DNA of 64,000 nt. Source: Porodaedalea pini (Eukaryota; Basidiomycota; Agaricomycetes; Hymenochaetales; Hymenochaetaceae). A program made the position numbers and the translations under genes. Of the stretch, positions 27,919-38,516 are shown one piece after another. The stretch covers positions 806,001 through 870,000 of the forward strand of contig NBAY01000003.1 in the NCBI GenBank assembly GCA_002794775.1, given 5' to 3'. The notes under the pieces are model-generated. The model was not told the origin of the DNA and searched no databases. It saw only the letters and a program-made list of their open reading frames with translations. Each line of letters begins with the position of its first letter. Within the stretch, counting starts at the first letter, position 1.

Positions 27919-28998
27919 ATGTCGACATCTATGGGCTTTACTCAACAACAACAACGAGAGCTCGCAGCATTAATCGCTGCGGCCTTCACTCAACAAGCGG
28001 CGAATGCCCCTGCTGCGCAAACCTCGAATGCTCTACCCCCCAACATTGACGTCGCCCGGCCACGCGAATTCGCTGGCGGTGATGATTACCTCGACTTCAA
28101 GCGCGAAGTTCTACTCTTCGTATCGGCGAACCCCACGAGGTACCCCTCGTCGTCGAGCAAGATCTACATCGCACTCTCCTATCTCAAGGGCGGCAACGCG
28201 TCGACGTGGGCGCAGAATTACGTTCAGGAGTTCACGACGAATGGTGTTGTGAGCTTCATGGATAGCTGGACAAGGTTCCAGGAACGACTGGATGCATCCT
28301 TCGACGACCCGAACAGAAAGGAGAAGGCGTTGAAGAAGTTCTGAGAAAAGACCCAGAAGGACCTCTCAGCTGACGAATTCTTCCAAGACCTCGATGTAGT
28401 CATCAAAGCAGTGGAGCTAACAGACGAGGGTGTCATCTGCGATCGCCTAAAGCGTGCAATGAACATCGAAGTAGTCCGTGGAGTACTGAGGTCAACGCCG
28501 GTCCCAACGAAGTACGAAGACTGGAAAAAGAAGGCCGTCGAAATTGATCGTGGTGAACAGCAGATCCGCGCCATCCAACGAGGCCGTGCACTACCCCCCA
28601 CACGCCCACAGGTCCAGCAGGCGCCGCCCGTCCGCCATCCGTTCGCACCCCCCCACGTCGACAAGCGCGATGCAACTGGCGTTACCTTTGGAGGTGCTGG
28701 TCAGCCAATGGATGTCTCGATGAACGAGGCGCAACGATGACACGCGTGCTGGATTTGCGGCGGGCTGGACCACTTCAAGAGCAAGTGCCCGCAGGGGAAA
28801 CCAATCATCCAGCGCATGCTGGAACTGATGGCGCCAGGCGAACGTTGCATCCTCGCCGACGAGCTTGGCGCAATGAAGGAATCGGCATTCGAGGAAGTCG
28901 TAGACACTCGAAGGTCGATTGTGGAGAACTATGTGGAGGAAGAAGACAATGACGAAGAGGTCGTCGACTCGCAGGGTTTTGCGAAGGGTCAGGCGTAG
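27919..28998 (+). pseudogene. A1 gag, broken by two TGA codons
   Basis: The start ATG at 27919 (MSTSMGF) is chosen because A2 and A3 begin alike (MSTGGF, MSTSFS). The capsid region includes PREFAGGDDYLDFKREVLLF and LSYLKGGNASTWAQNYVQEF. TGA interrupts at 28342-28344 (after KALKKF) and at 28738-28740, just before the zinc knuckle CWICGGLDHFKSKCP (CX2CX4HX4C). The frame ends GFAKGQA at 28998. The two stops fit CGA-to-TGA and TGG-to-TGA changes when compared with A2 and A3. Confidence 0.85.
28974..28980 (+). promoter_or_regulatory. -1 frameshift heptamer GGGTTTT (A1 gag to pol)
   Basis: Read in the gag frame as G GGT TTT, which fits X XXY YYZ. It lies 18 nt before the gag stop, and the pol frame is -1 to gag and open across the stop. 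The heptamer is conserved at the same place in A2 and A3. Confidence 0.65.
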
Positions 28999-29339
28999 TC
29001 ATCGGGGCGACTGACCAAGAAGAACAAGGGACTTCGAATCTGGATTCGCTAAAATATAACCAACCGTCTGTACAATACGTAGATGCAAACGACGTCGATG
29101 GTTTTTCCAATTACGAAGTCCCCACCGGTGTGAATAAAGATGAGGAGTACGAACCGCTGTTCATGAGAGGAACTGGTGGACGCCAGCTGGACCTTCTCCT
29201 GAACGTCGGACAAAGCATAGCGGGCGAAGTGAGAGAGGTGGATGCACACGCTCTTGTGGACTTGGGGTGTACAGGATCGTGCATCGACGTGAGGTTCGTC
29301 GAACGGTATGGGTTGGAAACGAAACGTTACATCCGACCC
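28999..29339 (+). pseudogene. A1 protease N-terminal part, interrupted
   Basis: In the -1 frame the sequence reads YEPLFMRGTGGRQLDLLLNV and HALVDLGCTGSCIDVRFVER. Aspartic proteases of this type have Asp-Ser-Gly; A2 and A3 keep DSG, but A1 has DLG. Frame continuity is then lost because a MITE begins at 29348, followed by a net 364-bp gain including the target duplication, which is not a multiple of three. Confidence 0.8.
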
Positions 29340-29347
29340 CTAGCAGT

Positions 29348-29703
29348 CAGTGTTGTCCAATCCCGCGGGGATCCCCCGGGGATGGAAGGGATCCCGCCGG
29401 GATCCCGCCGGGATTGATGGGATGGGATGGGAAGAAGCAATGGGATGCAAAGATTAGTAAGCAGTCCCACTACATGCACGCTGAGCTTCATGCAGTAAAT
29501 AGTAATATTTGTATAGCCGTGTTAACTTTATTTGATTATCCCACTTGCCATATAAATGCTCTTAGTCATATATAACCGAACTTCTATGTAGAATTCTACC
29601 GAGTTCATTCCCCTTGTCCCCCGGGGATGCCATCAATCCCGGCGGGAATCCCATGTCCCGCCGGGAATGGGAACCATCAATTCCCGCCGGGACGACAACA
29701 CTG
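29348..29703. mobile_element. hAT-like MITE in the A1 protease
   Basis: 356 bp, with terminal inverted repeat CAGTGTTGTC at both ends and a perfect 8-bp target duplication CTAGCAGT (29340-29347 and 29704-29711). An 8-bp duplication with a CAG start is the hAT pattern. The ends are rich in GGGATCCCGCCGGGAT-like subterminal inverted repeats and the middle is AT-rich. It has no transposase gene. The copies A2 and A3 lack it, so its border is exact. Confidence 0.9.
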
Positions 29704-29711
29704 CTAGCAGT

Positions 29712-32700
29712 GCTCAACGCCGATGGCACGCACAACGAGGCTGGGTTGATTGAAGAATACGTCGAAGTCGAGCTCATGATCGGCCACCACAAGGAAAGGA
29801 TTGTCCTTGCAGTAACGTCCCTAGCGTCGTCAAACATATTCCTGGGGTACAACTGGCTTCGACGTCATAACCCTGAGGTCGACTGGAAAATGGGTTCAAT
29901 TGAATTCACTCGTTGTCCAGAGGAATGTACGATCGAGGGAGAGCCGGTGGAGGACCTAGGCAAGGTAAAGGAGGTGGTGGAACAGATGAGGAGGGTGAGT
30001 GAGACACGAATGGACAAGGCGTCCTGGCCCGCGTACCTCAATGACTATGCCGATGTTTTCAGCGAAAAAGGCTTCGAGAAGCTGCCTGAACACCGACCCT
30101 GGGATCATGTCATCGACTTGAAGCCCGACTTCAAACCGAGTGACTGTAAGATCTACCCGCTCACGCCGATGGAGCAACAGTCACTCAAGGACTTCCTCGA
30201 TGAAAACTTGAAGTCTGGTCGCATCCGACGATCGATATCACCCATGGCATCACCTTTCTTCTTCATTAAGAAAGCCGACAAATCGCTACGCCCGATCCAG
30301 GATTACCGTAAGCTCAATGATGGTACGATCAAGAACAAGTATCCCCTTCCTCTCATCGACGAACTCATCGACAAGGTCAAGAAAGCGAAGTACATCACTA
30401 AGCTTGACCTTCGCTGGGGGTACTACAATATCCAGATCCGCGAGGGTGACGAATGGAAGGCAGCATTTCGCACGAACATGGGCCTCTTCGAACCAACGGT
30501 CATGTTTTTTGGCCTTTGCAATGCGCCGGCCACGTTCCAGGCTTTTGTCAACCATATCTTCAAGGACCTGATCTATGCTAACCTGATCATCGTATACCTC
30601 GATGACATCCTAATCCTCTCAGAAACCATAGAGGAGCATATCGATACGTCGAGGCGCGTACTCCAGATCCTCCGAGAAAATGGCCTGTACCTGAAGCCGG
30701 AGAAGTGCGGATTCGATGCCAAAGTCGTCAAGTACCTCGGTCATATCATTGGCAACGGCGAAATCAGGGCTGACCCGGTGAAGACGGACGCGATAGCGAA
30801 CTGGCCTGTCCCACGAAACCTCAAGGAGCTGCAACAGTTCCTCGGCATGGGAAACTGGCTGAGACGGTTTATTAAGGACTACAGCAAGGTGGTCCGACCG
30901 TTGACGTCGTTAACAGGCAAAAAGGACTGGGTATGGGAGACCGAACAGCAGGAAGCGTTCGAGGAGCTGAGACGACATCTCTGCTCACCTCCAGTCCTAG
31001 CCATCGCCAACGACGAGGGCCCTTTCCGCGTGGAGGCGGACTCGTCAAACTTTGCACTCGGCGGCGTGTTGTTGCAGAAGCAGGAAGGAAAGTGGAGGGT
31101 GATCGCCTACAGATCAGAGGCGCTCGAACCAGCGGAACGAAACTATGAGATCTATGACAAGGAGATGCTCGCAATCGTTTCAGCGCTCAAGGAGTGGCAG
31201 CAGTACCTCCTTGGCGCTCGCCACAAGATCGAAATCTGGTCCGACCACGCCAACCTCACCTACTTCAGGTCAGCACAGAAGCTGAGCTATCGTCAAGCTC
31301 GCTGGCGAACCGAACTTGAAGAATTCGACTTCCACCTCGAACACAAGTCGGGGAAGACGATGGGCAAGGCGGGCTATGATCAGGGCAAGGATGACAACGA
31401 CGGCGTCGTGTTCATCAAGGACAAGTGGCTGAACCGTGGGGTAGTGCGAACATCGTGCGATGAGATGGTGGAACGAGTGGGTGAAGCGCAGAGGGCGCAG
31501 GACGAATCAGAGAGGCCGACGAACATGATGGAAGTCGACGGGTTGTGGCAGATGAAAGGCAAGATATACGTTCCGTCGACGATGAAGGAGGCCGTGTTAC
31601 AAGAGTGCCACGACTCGGTACTCGCCGGTCATCCGGGAGCATCGAAGACAGTAGAGCTCGTCCGTCGCGATTTCTGGTGGGCATCGATGTTCTCCGATGT
31701 CCGAGCGTACGTCCGAGGATGCGACCGCTGTCAACGGACGAAAGCCTTAAGAACGTCGAGGTCGAGGCCACTTCACCCAAACGCAGTCCCTGAAGGTCCT
31801 TGGGAAATCGTCACGGTCGACCTAATTGGAGAGCTCCCAGAATCTAAGGGACACAACGCGATCTGTGTCTTTGTGGACAGGTTCTCAAAGCAGATGCATG
31901 CGATCCCGACAACGATGAAATTGTCAGCGGAAGGTATGGCTCAGTTATACCGCGACCACGTCTTCCGTCTCCATGGCCTACCAAAGAAGATCATCCACGA
32001 CCGAGGCACGCAGTTCGATGCGTCGATGATGAAGGAGCTGTACAATCTCCTGCACATCGAAGGCAACCCGTCAACCACGTACCACCCACAAATGGATGGT
32101 CAGACGGAACGTGTCAACCAAGAGCTCGAACAGTATCTCCGACTCTTCGTTAACCATCGGCAATCAGACTGGAAAGACTGGCTCCCTCTCGCAGAGTTCG
32201 CTTACAATAACCGCAAACACTCGGCGACGAAAATGTCACCCTTCTACGCGAACACTGGGCGTCACCCTAAGAGCTTTGACACCATACGAACTTCTTCTGC
32301 CAATATGTTGGCGGAAGAATTCGCGAAGCACATCAAGGAGACTCATCGTGTAGCAAAGGACAATCTGGTCAAGGCGGCAGAGGACATGAAGCGCTACCAC
32401 GACTGGACAGCAGGGGCTTCAGTGGAGTACAAAGCTGGAGACAAGATTTTCCTCGATGGGCGAAACATCAGCACAGACTCGCCGACGAAGAAGCTAGCGG
32501 ACAAGTGGTATGGTCCCTTCGAGATCGTCGACAAGGTGGGAGCGAGCGCGTACAAGCTCAAACTCCCAAAACGATGGAAAAAGGTCCACCCGGTCTTCAA
32601 TGAGGCCCTGCTGAAACCCGCAGTTGAACCGTCCTTCGAAAGTCAGAAACAACAGCCGCCGCCGCCACCTGACATCGTTGACAACGAGGAAGAGTACGAG

Positions 32701-32967
32701 ATCGAGGAAGTCATAGACTCACGTCTGCACCGAGGGAAGCTACAATACCTCGTCAAGTGGGTTGGCTACAACGAACCGAGGTGGCAGCCCGAGATGGACT
32801 TTGGCGAGAACGCAAAGGAGGCGATCACTGAATTCTATCGAAAACACCCCGGTGCCCCTCGAAAACTCGACATTCCTCGCCAACGACTTCGCCCACACTT
32901 CATCGACACCGAGTCAGACGACCGCAATCTTGGTTGGTCGGGACGCCCAACCTTGAGGGGGGGGTAA
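29712..32967 (+). pseudogene. A1 pol: protease end, RT, RNase H, integrase, chromodomain
   Basis: Stop-free frame of about 1,085 residues. The order is protease end SSNIFLGYNWLRRHNPEVDW; RT with NKYPLPLIDELIDKV and the active site VYLDDILILS; RNase H with EIYDKEMLAIVSALKEWQQY; the integrase zinc region HDSVLAGHPG...CDRCQRTKA; the catalytic core with VDLIGELPESKGHNAICVFV and HDRGTQFDA...QTERVNQE; and the chromodomain RGKLQYLVKWVGYNEPRWQP. TAA is at 32965-32967. RNase H lacks the ADLLSR motif that A2 keeps, a 21-bp deletion that removes a conserved Asp. With the MITE upstream, no gag-pol product can form. Confidence 0.88.
32955..32967 (+). other. A1 polypurine tract
   Basis: GAGGGGGGGGTAA ends directly at the 3' LTR, the position of plus-strand primer formation. 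It overlaps the pol stop codon. Confidence 0.75.
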
Positions 32968-33392
32968 TGTCAGAACTCGAACTTTTACCCTTTCTTTATT
33001 TCCCCTTTTCCTTTTCCTTTCCTTTTAACCGCTCTTTCTTATTATCTTTAATCATCTTTCCAATCACTTCCCACACTCCCTTCACATGACCTTCATTCGT
33101 TCCATTCCTGCTCGTTATGTAATGTTAGGTAATATAGTCTCATGGTCGTTGCTATATAAGGTCTCAGGAATCGCATGAACTCCTTGTTCTGCTTTTCCTC
33201 TTACCTCCGCGACGACCTAGGTGAGACTCGTCCCCCTTGTATTAGTTTAGACTTGTATTAATCCTCTTACCTCCGCGACGACCTAGCCTGAGTACAGCGT
33301 GTCCCGAGTTCCCGCTCGAGTATAACACGTCCCAGACGACAGTCAGCCGAGGCCTGCCCAGTCCGAGTCATCTCCCGGACTCCCGCCTAACA
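32968..33392 (+). repeat. 3' LTR of A1
   Basis: 425 bp, nearly identical to the 5' LTR, followed by the GTTTT duplication. Confidence 0.93.
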
Positions 33393-33397
33393 GTTTT

Positions 33398-34097
33398 AAC
33401 TTTTATCTTATCTATTGCTAAAGTAACGTGCCAGTGCATCATGTGTCAGTCATCACGAAAAAGTCTAAAATCTTGCACGGGCTTACATAGCCGTAGAAGA
33501 TAGTAAATTTTGTAAATTTTGTATATTATGTACAAGAGAATCTAGCGCAGCTTCAAAATGATCAGAAATGTACAAGTTGCCACAAGATCGCTGCAAGTCT
33601 AATGCATATTGCCAAGTTAGGTCATACTGATCATCACTTACAAGAATGACCGGCCCTGAAGAAATATAGAAGAGAATACGGCACAGCTTCAAAATGACAT
33701 GGGATAATCTTACTTGTGGTTCTTGTTGTGTCTGGTAGAGTTCTTATATAAGGTCTGCAAGTTGTTATATGAGACCAAAAGTCTACTGGTTCATTATCAC
33801 ACCATTTAAATAGTATAATAATGATGTATTTCTGTTATGATGATACATGAGTGCTATCCGTTCTACAGTTCATATTTCAGCAATGCAGTGAATGGTAATA
33901 GTGGTGCATCCAGGTAATAGTGATGACAGTGTATTGCTTGGTTTGGCAAGAGAGACGAGAGTGAGAATACATCAAGTACAGGTGAGTGAAAGAAATGTTG
34001 AGTTTGCGATGAGTGAGCTGAGCAGAGACGATGCTAAGGAGCATGAAAGCAACAGGGACCAGAAATACACATAACCAGAGAGAGGGGGGGGGGGCAG
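33398..34097. other. gene-free stretch between A1 and the DUF6698-like gene
   Basis: AT-rich. It continues the pre-insertion sequence downstream of the PalI-like gene. Short near-repeats occur near 33550 and 33685 (both with GCTTCAAAATGA). No gene seen. Confidence 0.4.
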
Positions 34098-37000
34098 TCA
34101 GTGGAGGTCAGGAAATGCATCCTGAGTATACTGAGAGTCGAGCTGAGTTTGACTTATCACAGGCTCTTTAGGCACTGTTTCTTGAGCTTTGCAGGCCTCT
34201 TGCATAGCTAGGATGTTTGCAAAGGAGGTTTCATCTTTGTCCATGTTGTTGTCTTCCTCTTCATCCTCATCTTCTGCACCAGCGCCAAAAACCTGTCTGG
34301 AAAAGGCATTAGAGTGAGAATTAGATTAGATGATGTACATACTCATTCCACCAAGCAAGAGTATCCTTAACCCACTTGGACTCCCTGTTGTTGAAAAGCC
34401 TGATAATATCATAGTAAAATTTCTTTACATTGAACTGCTCATTGGTTTCGCTGAATACTTTGAGCTTCAAGATAAAGTGACAAGCCTATTATATACAGTA
34501 GGCAAAAAAAGTATTGCATCACCCACAGATTTACATGTTCCCAGACAACTGTAATACAAGATCCAAGTTATAAGCATGCATACTATACTATGTATACTAC
34601 TGAGCAAGTGTACAAATTTCTGTGAAAAATGGTTGAGTTCTTGAGTGTAAAAGATCTAAAAAAGGCAAACCATTTCTCAGTCAAATCACTCAGATCACTT
34701 TGTTTCCTGAAATTTCTTCTTAATCATAGCCTGAAGATAGATTGTCTAGTATTTAGTGTTACCACCCTTTACATGCTTCAGAGCAGCCACACGTCTAGGC
34801 ATAGAATTATATAGCTTGTCCACAAACCCCATCCCAATTTTAGCCTACTCCTCCTGCAAAGCCTTCCATAATTCATCCTTGTTTGAGGGCCATTTGTGCC
34901 TATGCTGCATCTGGTGCTTGAGCTTAGACCAGACATGCTCCATGATGTTCATGTCAGGGCTCTGGGATGGCCAAGGGAGAAGTTTGATACCATTTTTCTT
35001 AAACCAGGCCATTGCGTGCCTTGAAGTGTGCTTTGGATTGTTGTCCTGTTGGAAAAGCATGCCGCATTTTTTGATGCCCTTATCATGCAAGGTACCAAGG
35101 AGGCCTTCCTTCAAAATATCAGTGTACTTGAAGCGATCCATTGTACCTTCGATGTGCATGAGATGACCCAACCCAAATTTCGTGACGCAGCCCCAAACTA
35201 AAATTGACCCCCCTCTATACTTGACCATTTTCTGCAAATATCAGCTCTGGAACTCCTCATCCCTCCTCCTCCAGCACCATTGAATTCCATCTGACCCAAA
35301 GATCTCCACCTTTGCTTCATCTGAGAACACAACTCACCGCCAACGTAGCACAGTCCATAATATGACCATGTGTGCCTAAAACCACCTCCTCAGTCTGGCT
35401 TTGCGGTTCAGGTATGGCTATTTGTACATAACATGGGCCTTGAGTCCCTCAATCTTCAGAGCATTGCAGATGGTTTGTGCAGTGACATGTGGGAAGTATT
35501 CATGTTGAAGTTCAGTGGCATTGCGGGCAGCACCCTTGGCAAGCAGATAAACTGCATAGTGCCTGTCCTTCTGGGTGAGCTTTGATGGACGGCCTGATTT
35601 TGGAGTCTTGCTATACCAGTATTTTGAGTACTGGTACCTGACATTGATGCGAGACACTGTGGATTGTGCACGGCTGAGTTCTTGGGCAATACTGCAGTCA
35701 GAGCAGCCCTGCTGTTTCCCAACCACTATTGTGTGGCATGTTGTTGGTGTTGTATGCTTGAATGCGACCATTGAAGGCACAGATGGCAAGGAATGCAAGA
35801 GGAAAGGGAAATGTGCACTGCATGCTGAGCTGTGAGAGTCGTTGTATCAAGAACACGCGCGTTCACTGACACAAGCATGCCATGTCACGTGTGCAACCTC
35901 ATTTTCTCCCTAGCTGTTTATGCAATTTGGGAGAATTTATACCATTTTTTTTGTTGAGGTTTAGGGTACACATATATATATTAATTAGAGTAAAAACTAC
36001 TCTCTTTAACTCAGAACTAGTGCAAGAAGAAAAAAGTAACAGGTGATGCAATACTTTTTTTGCCTACTGTAGTAGAAGTTAACAACAACTAACAGTTTGA
36101 TAAGTGTGAAACTTACATGAATGCAGGCATATGCAATCATTTTGGGTGTGACTTCAGTCTGCCTGGCAATAGTTGCATTGCCTGCTTGTGTCGACCTACC
36201 TCTTTTGCCAGGTTCTGTTTTTGCAGAGGATGGGCCAGTAAGGATGTGATGAAGGACTTGGAGCAAGTTAGATATCAGTGTGCCATGTGCTAAAACAATA
36301 GCAAAGGTAAGAAATTGGCTTACATGTATGATGAAGTGCCCTTTGAGCAACCCTCCATCTGGAGCGTGAGGGTTCCATGAATCAGCATCAAACAAAAAAG
36401 CTAGGATGGACTTGTGATCAATCTTGTATTTCTTGGCCTTTACATCAGCCTCAAAACTACAGCAAAAATCAGAGATGAATTAAGCACATATAATCAGCTT
36501 ACTCTGTGTCTGCCTCATTTTTGTGAAGAATTAACATTGGTACAATCATCCACAGAAGCTGTGGATGACTGGTACCATACTTTGACTTGTCGTCATCGAT
36601 CAGTGGGAATGGCTGGCCACTCTTGAGCACATATTTGTGCGTCTTGGCCTTGATACTTGCCATGTCATTGTTACAACCTTGCTCTGCAGCCATATTGACC
36701 TGTAACGTAGATGCAAGAGTCATAAAAGAAGACACCTCTCTGGCAAATCACTTACCTGGCACCAGAGGTCTGCTGCTTCTTTGTCATTCAGAGTGTTGAT
36801 ATATTTGATATGCGTCGAAAACAATGCCATGATGCCTTTAAAAGCCTTGATGAGTGTGTCCTTCTCCTTCGAGCTACATAAGAAAGCAAATGGTAGTCAG
36901 ATATCATGCATATAGTGAGATTCTAGCTCACCAGTTCTCAAGAATTAGTTCAGCATCCTTCTTGTCATCCTCATTGTAGTCATTGTCTGACAGGTCCATG

Positions 37001-37301
37001 GTCTTGTATTGCTCCAAGAGCTCAGCGGCCATTCCAACATTGATAGCCTGAGGTATGTGTGTCCAGAGGTTGATGCCACGCTTGATGAATTGAGCGAGCT
37101 GGAGGATGCGTGCCACCGTTGAATCCTTCCGTCTGTGTATGTACTCACATATCAGTAGATTCAAAACGGAGAAACAAAGACTTACATGGCAGCCTTATTC
37201 CTTCCCCTCCTAACTGTAGTAATGTCAGTTATGAGTCTTCGATGCTTGGGGGGAGGGGCGTCCTCACTGTTGTTGGTCAGTGATGAGTCCTGCAAAGGCA
37301 T
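34098..37301 (-). CDS. DUF6698-like protein with Tc1 element in an intron
   Basis: Multi-exon minus-strand gene. It starts MPLQDSSLTNNSEDAPPPKH at 37301. Later exons give VARILQLAQFIKRGINLWTH, KYVLKSGQPFPLIDDDKSKY, FLFDADSWNPHAPDGGLLKG, HHILTGPSSAKTEPGKRG, AGNATIARQTEVTPKMIAYA, NVKKFYYDIIRLFNNRESKW, DTLAWWNE/QVFGAG and an acidic tail ending DAFPDLH (TGA at 34098-34100). The TGPSSA and GNA...VTP...IAYA motifs fit the expanded Agaricomycete family DUF6698, whose function is unknown. The Tc1 copy lies between a GTAAGT donor at the end of the AYACIH exon and the next exon. The joint at 36260-36340 is unclear: the frame stays open through it, so a short intron may be retained there. Possibly functional. 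Confidence 0.65.
34496..36069 (-). mobile_element. Tc1/mariner element, full length
   Basis: 1,574 bp with perfect 28-bp terminal inverted repeats starting CAGTAGGCAAAAAAAGTATT, flanked by TA on both sides (34494-34495 and 36070-36071), the hallmark target duplication of the superfamily. Carries a decayed transposase gene. Confidence 0.95.
34746..35798 (-). pseudogene. Tc1-type transposase with in-frame stops
   Basis: One continuous frame of about 350 codons holds a helix-turn-helix part (CSDCSIAQELSRAQSTVSRI, SGRPSKLTQKDRHY) and the DDE core: FSDEAKVEIFG (first Asp), FQQDNNPKHTSRHAMAWF (second Asp) and WPSQSPDMNIMEHVW (third acidic residue). At least five in-frame stops (TAG, TAG, TGA, TGA, TAG) interrupt it with no frameshift seen. 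The pattern suggests point decay, so the copy is immobile unless helped in trans. Confidence 0.9.
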
Positions 37302-37654
37302 GTCCAAGCTGGGTCATACAGGTGGGTCAGAAGGCAGCGGCATTATCAATTGGCAGTGATGTCTGTTCTGGTTATTGTATAAGGCAGCAGGAGGCATTTT
37401 GGGCAGTGGGATGACAGTAGGGAGCAGAGACTGCAGGAGGGGGGGGACTCCCATGCACTTTCCTTAAATAGTATATGTTGGTCATGTGTGCCTGATCTCG
37501 ACGCATCGAGTAGGGCACGTCTCGCTTACTTCTGTCATTGCCTCCACACTATTCATTATCTCTGGCAATAACACTCGGTCTGACAGAAACAGTGCATCAA
37601 ATGAACCCTCTTAAATGCAAACACACTTGCCAAGTCCAACAAACTCTGCTCACA
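37302..37654. other. divergent spacer between DUF6698-like and Plavaka genes
   Basis: 353 bp separating two genes that point away from each other, so a shared promoter region is possible. Contains a G-rich run near 37440. No gene seen. Confidence 0.4.
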
Positions 37655-37979
37655 ATGTCAATGCAAGTCTGTGAAGACTGTGGCAAAGAATTTCATGTGA
37701 ATCGAGGACTTGCAATGCATCAAAATACCTGCAAAGGAATGGGCAAACAGAGTAGTTGTACGAGCACTCTTAGACACATCAAGGCTGTTAAGGAGGCTAG
37801 GTAAAAGCAGGAATTGAAGGGCAAGTTTTATCTGTCACAATGTTCAATAACTGAATAATAAATATTATATAGATGGAAAAAGACAGCTGCCCTTTCCTCC
37901 TGAACCTCAAGAAGTCACAATGGACCTGTACAGTCTAGACCCAGTTGCCCTATTGTAAGCCCGCCAGAGCATTCTTACC

Positions 37980-38165
37980 ACGTCCGACATGACACCGACT
38001 GTCCAGACATTGTGTCATGACTCCGAGTACCGAGTCTACCCCAGGACCATACCGAGTCTGAGCCTGAGTGCCGAGTCTCACGATCATACCAAGTCTGAGC
38101 ACAAGTGCCGAGTCTTGCGAACGTACCGAGTCTGAGCCGGAACACTGAGTCTGAGCCCAAAACTC
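37980..38165 (+). repeat. degenerate ACCGAGTCTGAGCC repeat cluster
   Basis: About eight imperfect copies of CCGAGTCTGAG-like units, spaced 20-40 bp apart. They lie inside a 0.5 kb block (about 37954-38440) that also holds a TATA-like TATTATATAATC near 38390. This could be a solo LTR or intron-borne repeat in the Plavaka gene. No matching target duplication was found. Confidence 0.5.
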
Positions 38166-38441
38166 GGTGGCAGCATAGCCTCCGGACCTTCGGAGCATGG
38201 CACGTTATATTCTATTCATATCCTTTTCATATTCCCTTCACTCCCCAACCCGTCCGAAGCTAATGTGAACTCGTCCAATGCTCATACGCACTCGCACCGA
38301 GTCAAGCGATCCTTCGGCATCCAAATGCCGAGTTACGTATTCCGAGAGTAATTCTCAACGGATTCCTTTCGGACTGGTACTGTATAGTTCATATTATATA
38401 ATCCCTCCTATTTGAACCCTTTCCGACGCCTTTGTTGCCTC

Positions 38442-38516
38442 AGTCTATCTGACAGCAACAAAGGTGAGTAGACAATTTTCATGTATGTACTTTTAGTCTA
38501 TCTGACAGCAACAAAG
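38442..38516 (+). repeat. 22-bp direct repeat, spacing 53 bp
   Basis: AGTCTATCTGACAGCAACAA plus AG occurs at 38442-38463 and again at 38495-38516. A GTGAGT follows the first copy and TTTTAG precedes the second, so the unit looks like a duplicated splice border. Confidence 0.7.

Larger units (their letters stand above)
26772..33392 (+). mobile_element. Ty3/gypsy chromovirus copy A1, complete with two LTRs
   Basis: Two 425-bp LTRs, beginning TGTCAG and ending CTAACA, differ at only about three transitions. They are flanked by a perfect 5-bp target duplication GTTTT (26767-26771 and 33393-33397). Inside lie a leader, a gag with two stop codons, a protease interrupted by a MITE, and an open RT-RNase H-integrase-chromodomain frame. 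The insertion looks recent by LTR identity, yet the copy cannot make a working protease. Confidence 0.95.

Noticed and set aside
28342..28344. TGA as selenocysteine or programmed readthrough codon in gag
   Set aside because: Fungi of this group lack known selenocysteine insertion, and CGA-to-TGA decay explains the codon and many others in the same elements.
29614..29703. ATG at 29614 as the true start of A1 pol
   Set aside because: This ATG is inside the MITE; the upstream codons are transposon sequence that only happens to stay in frame with pol.
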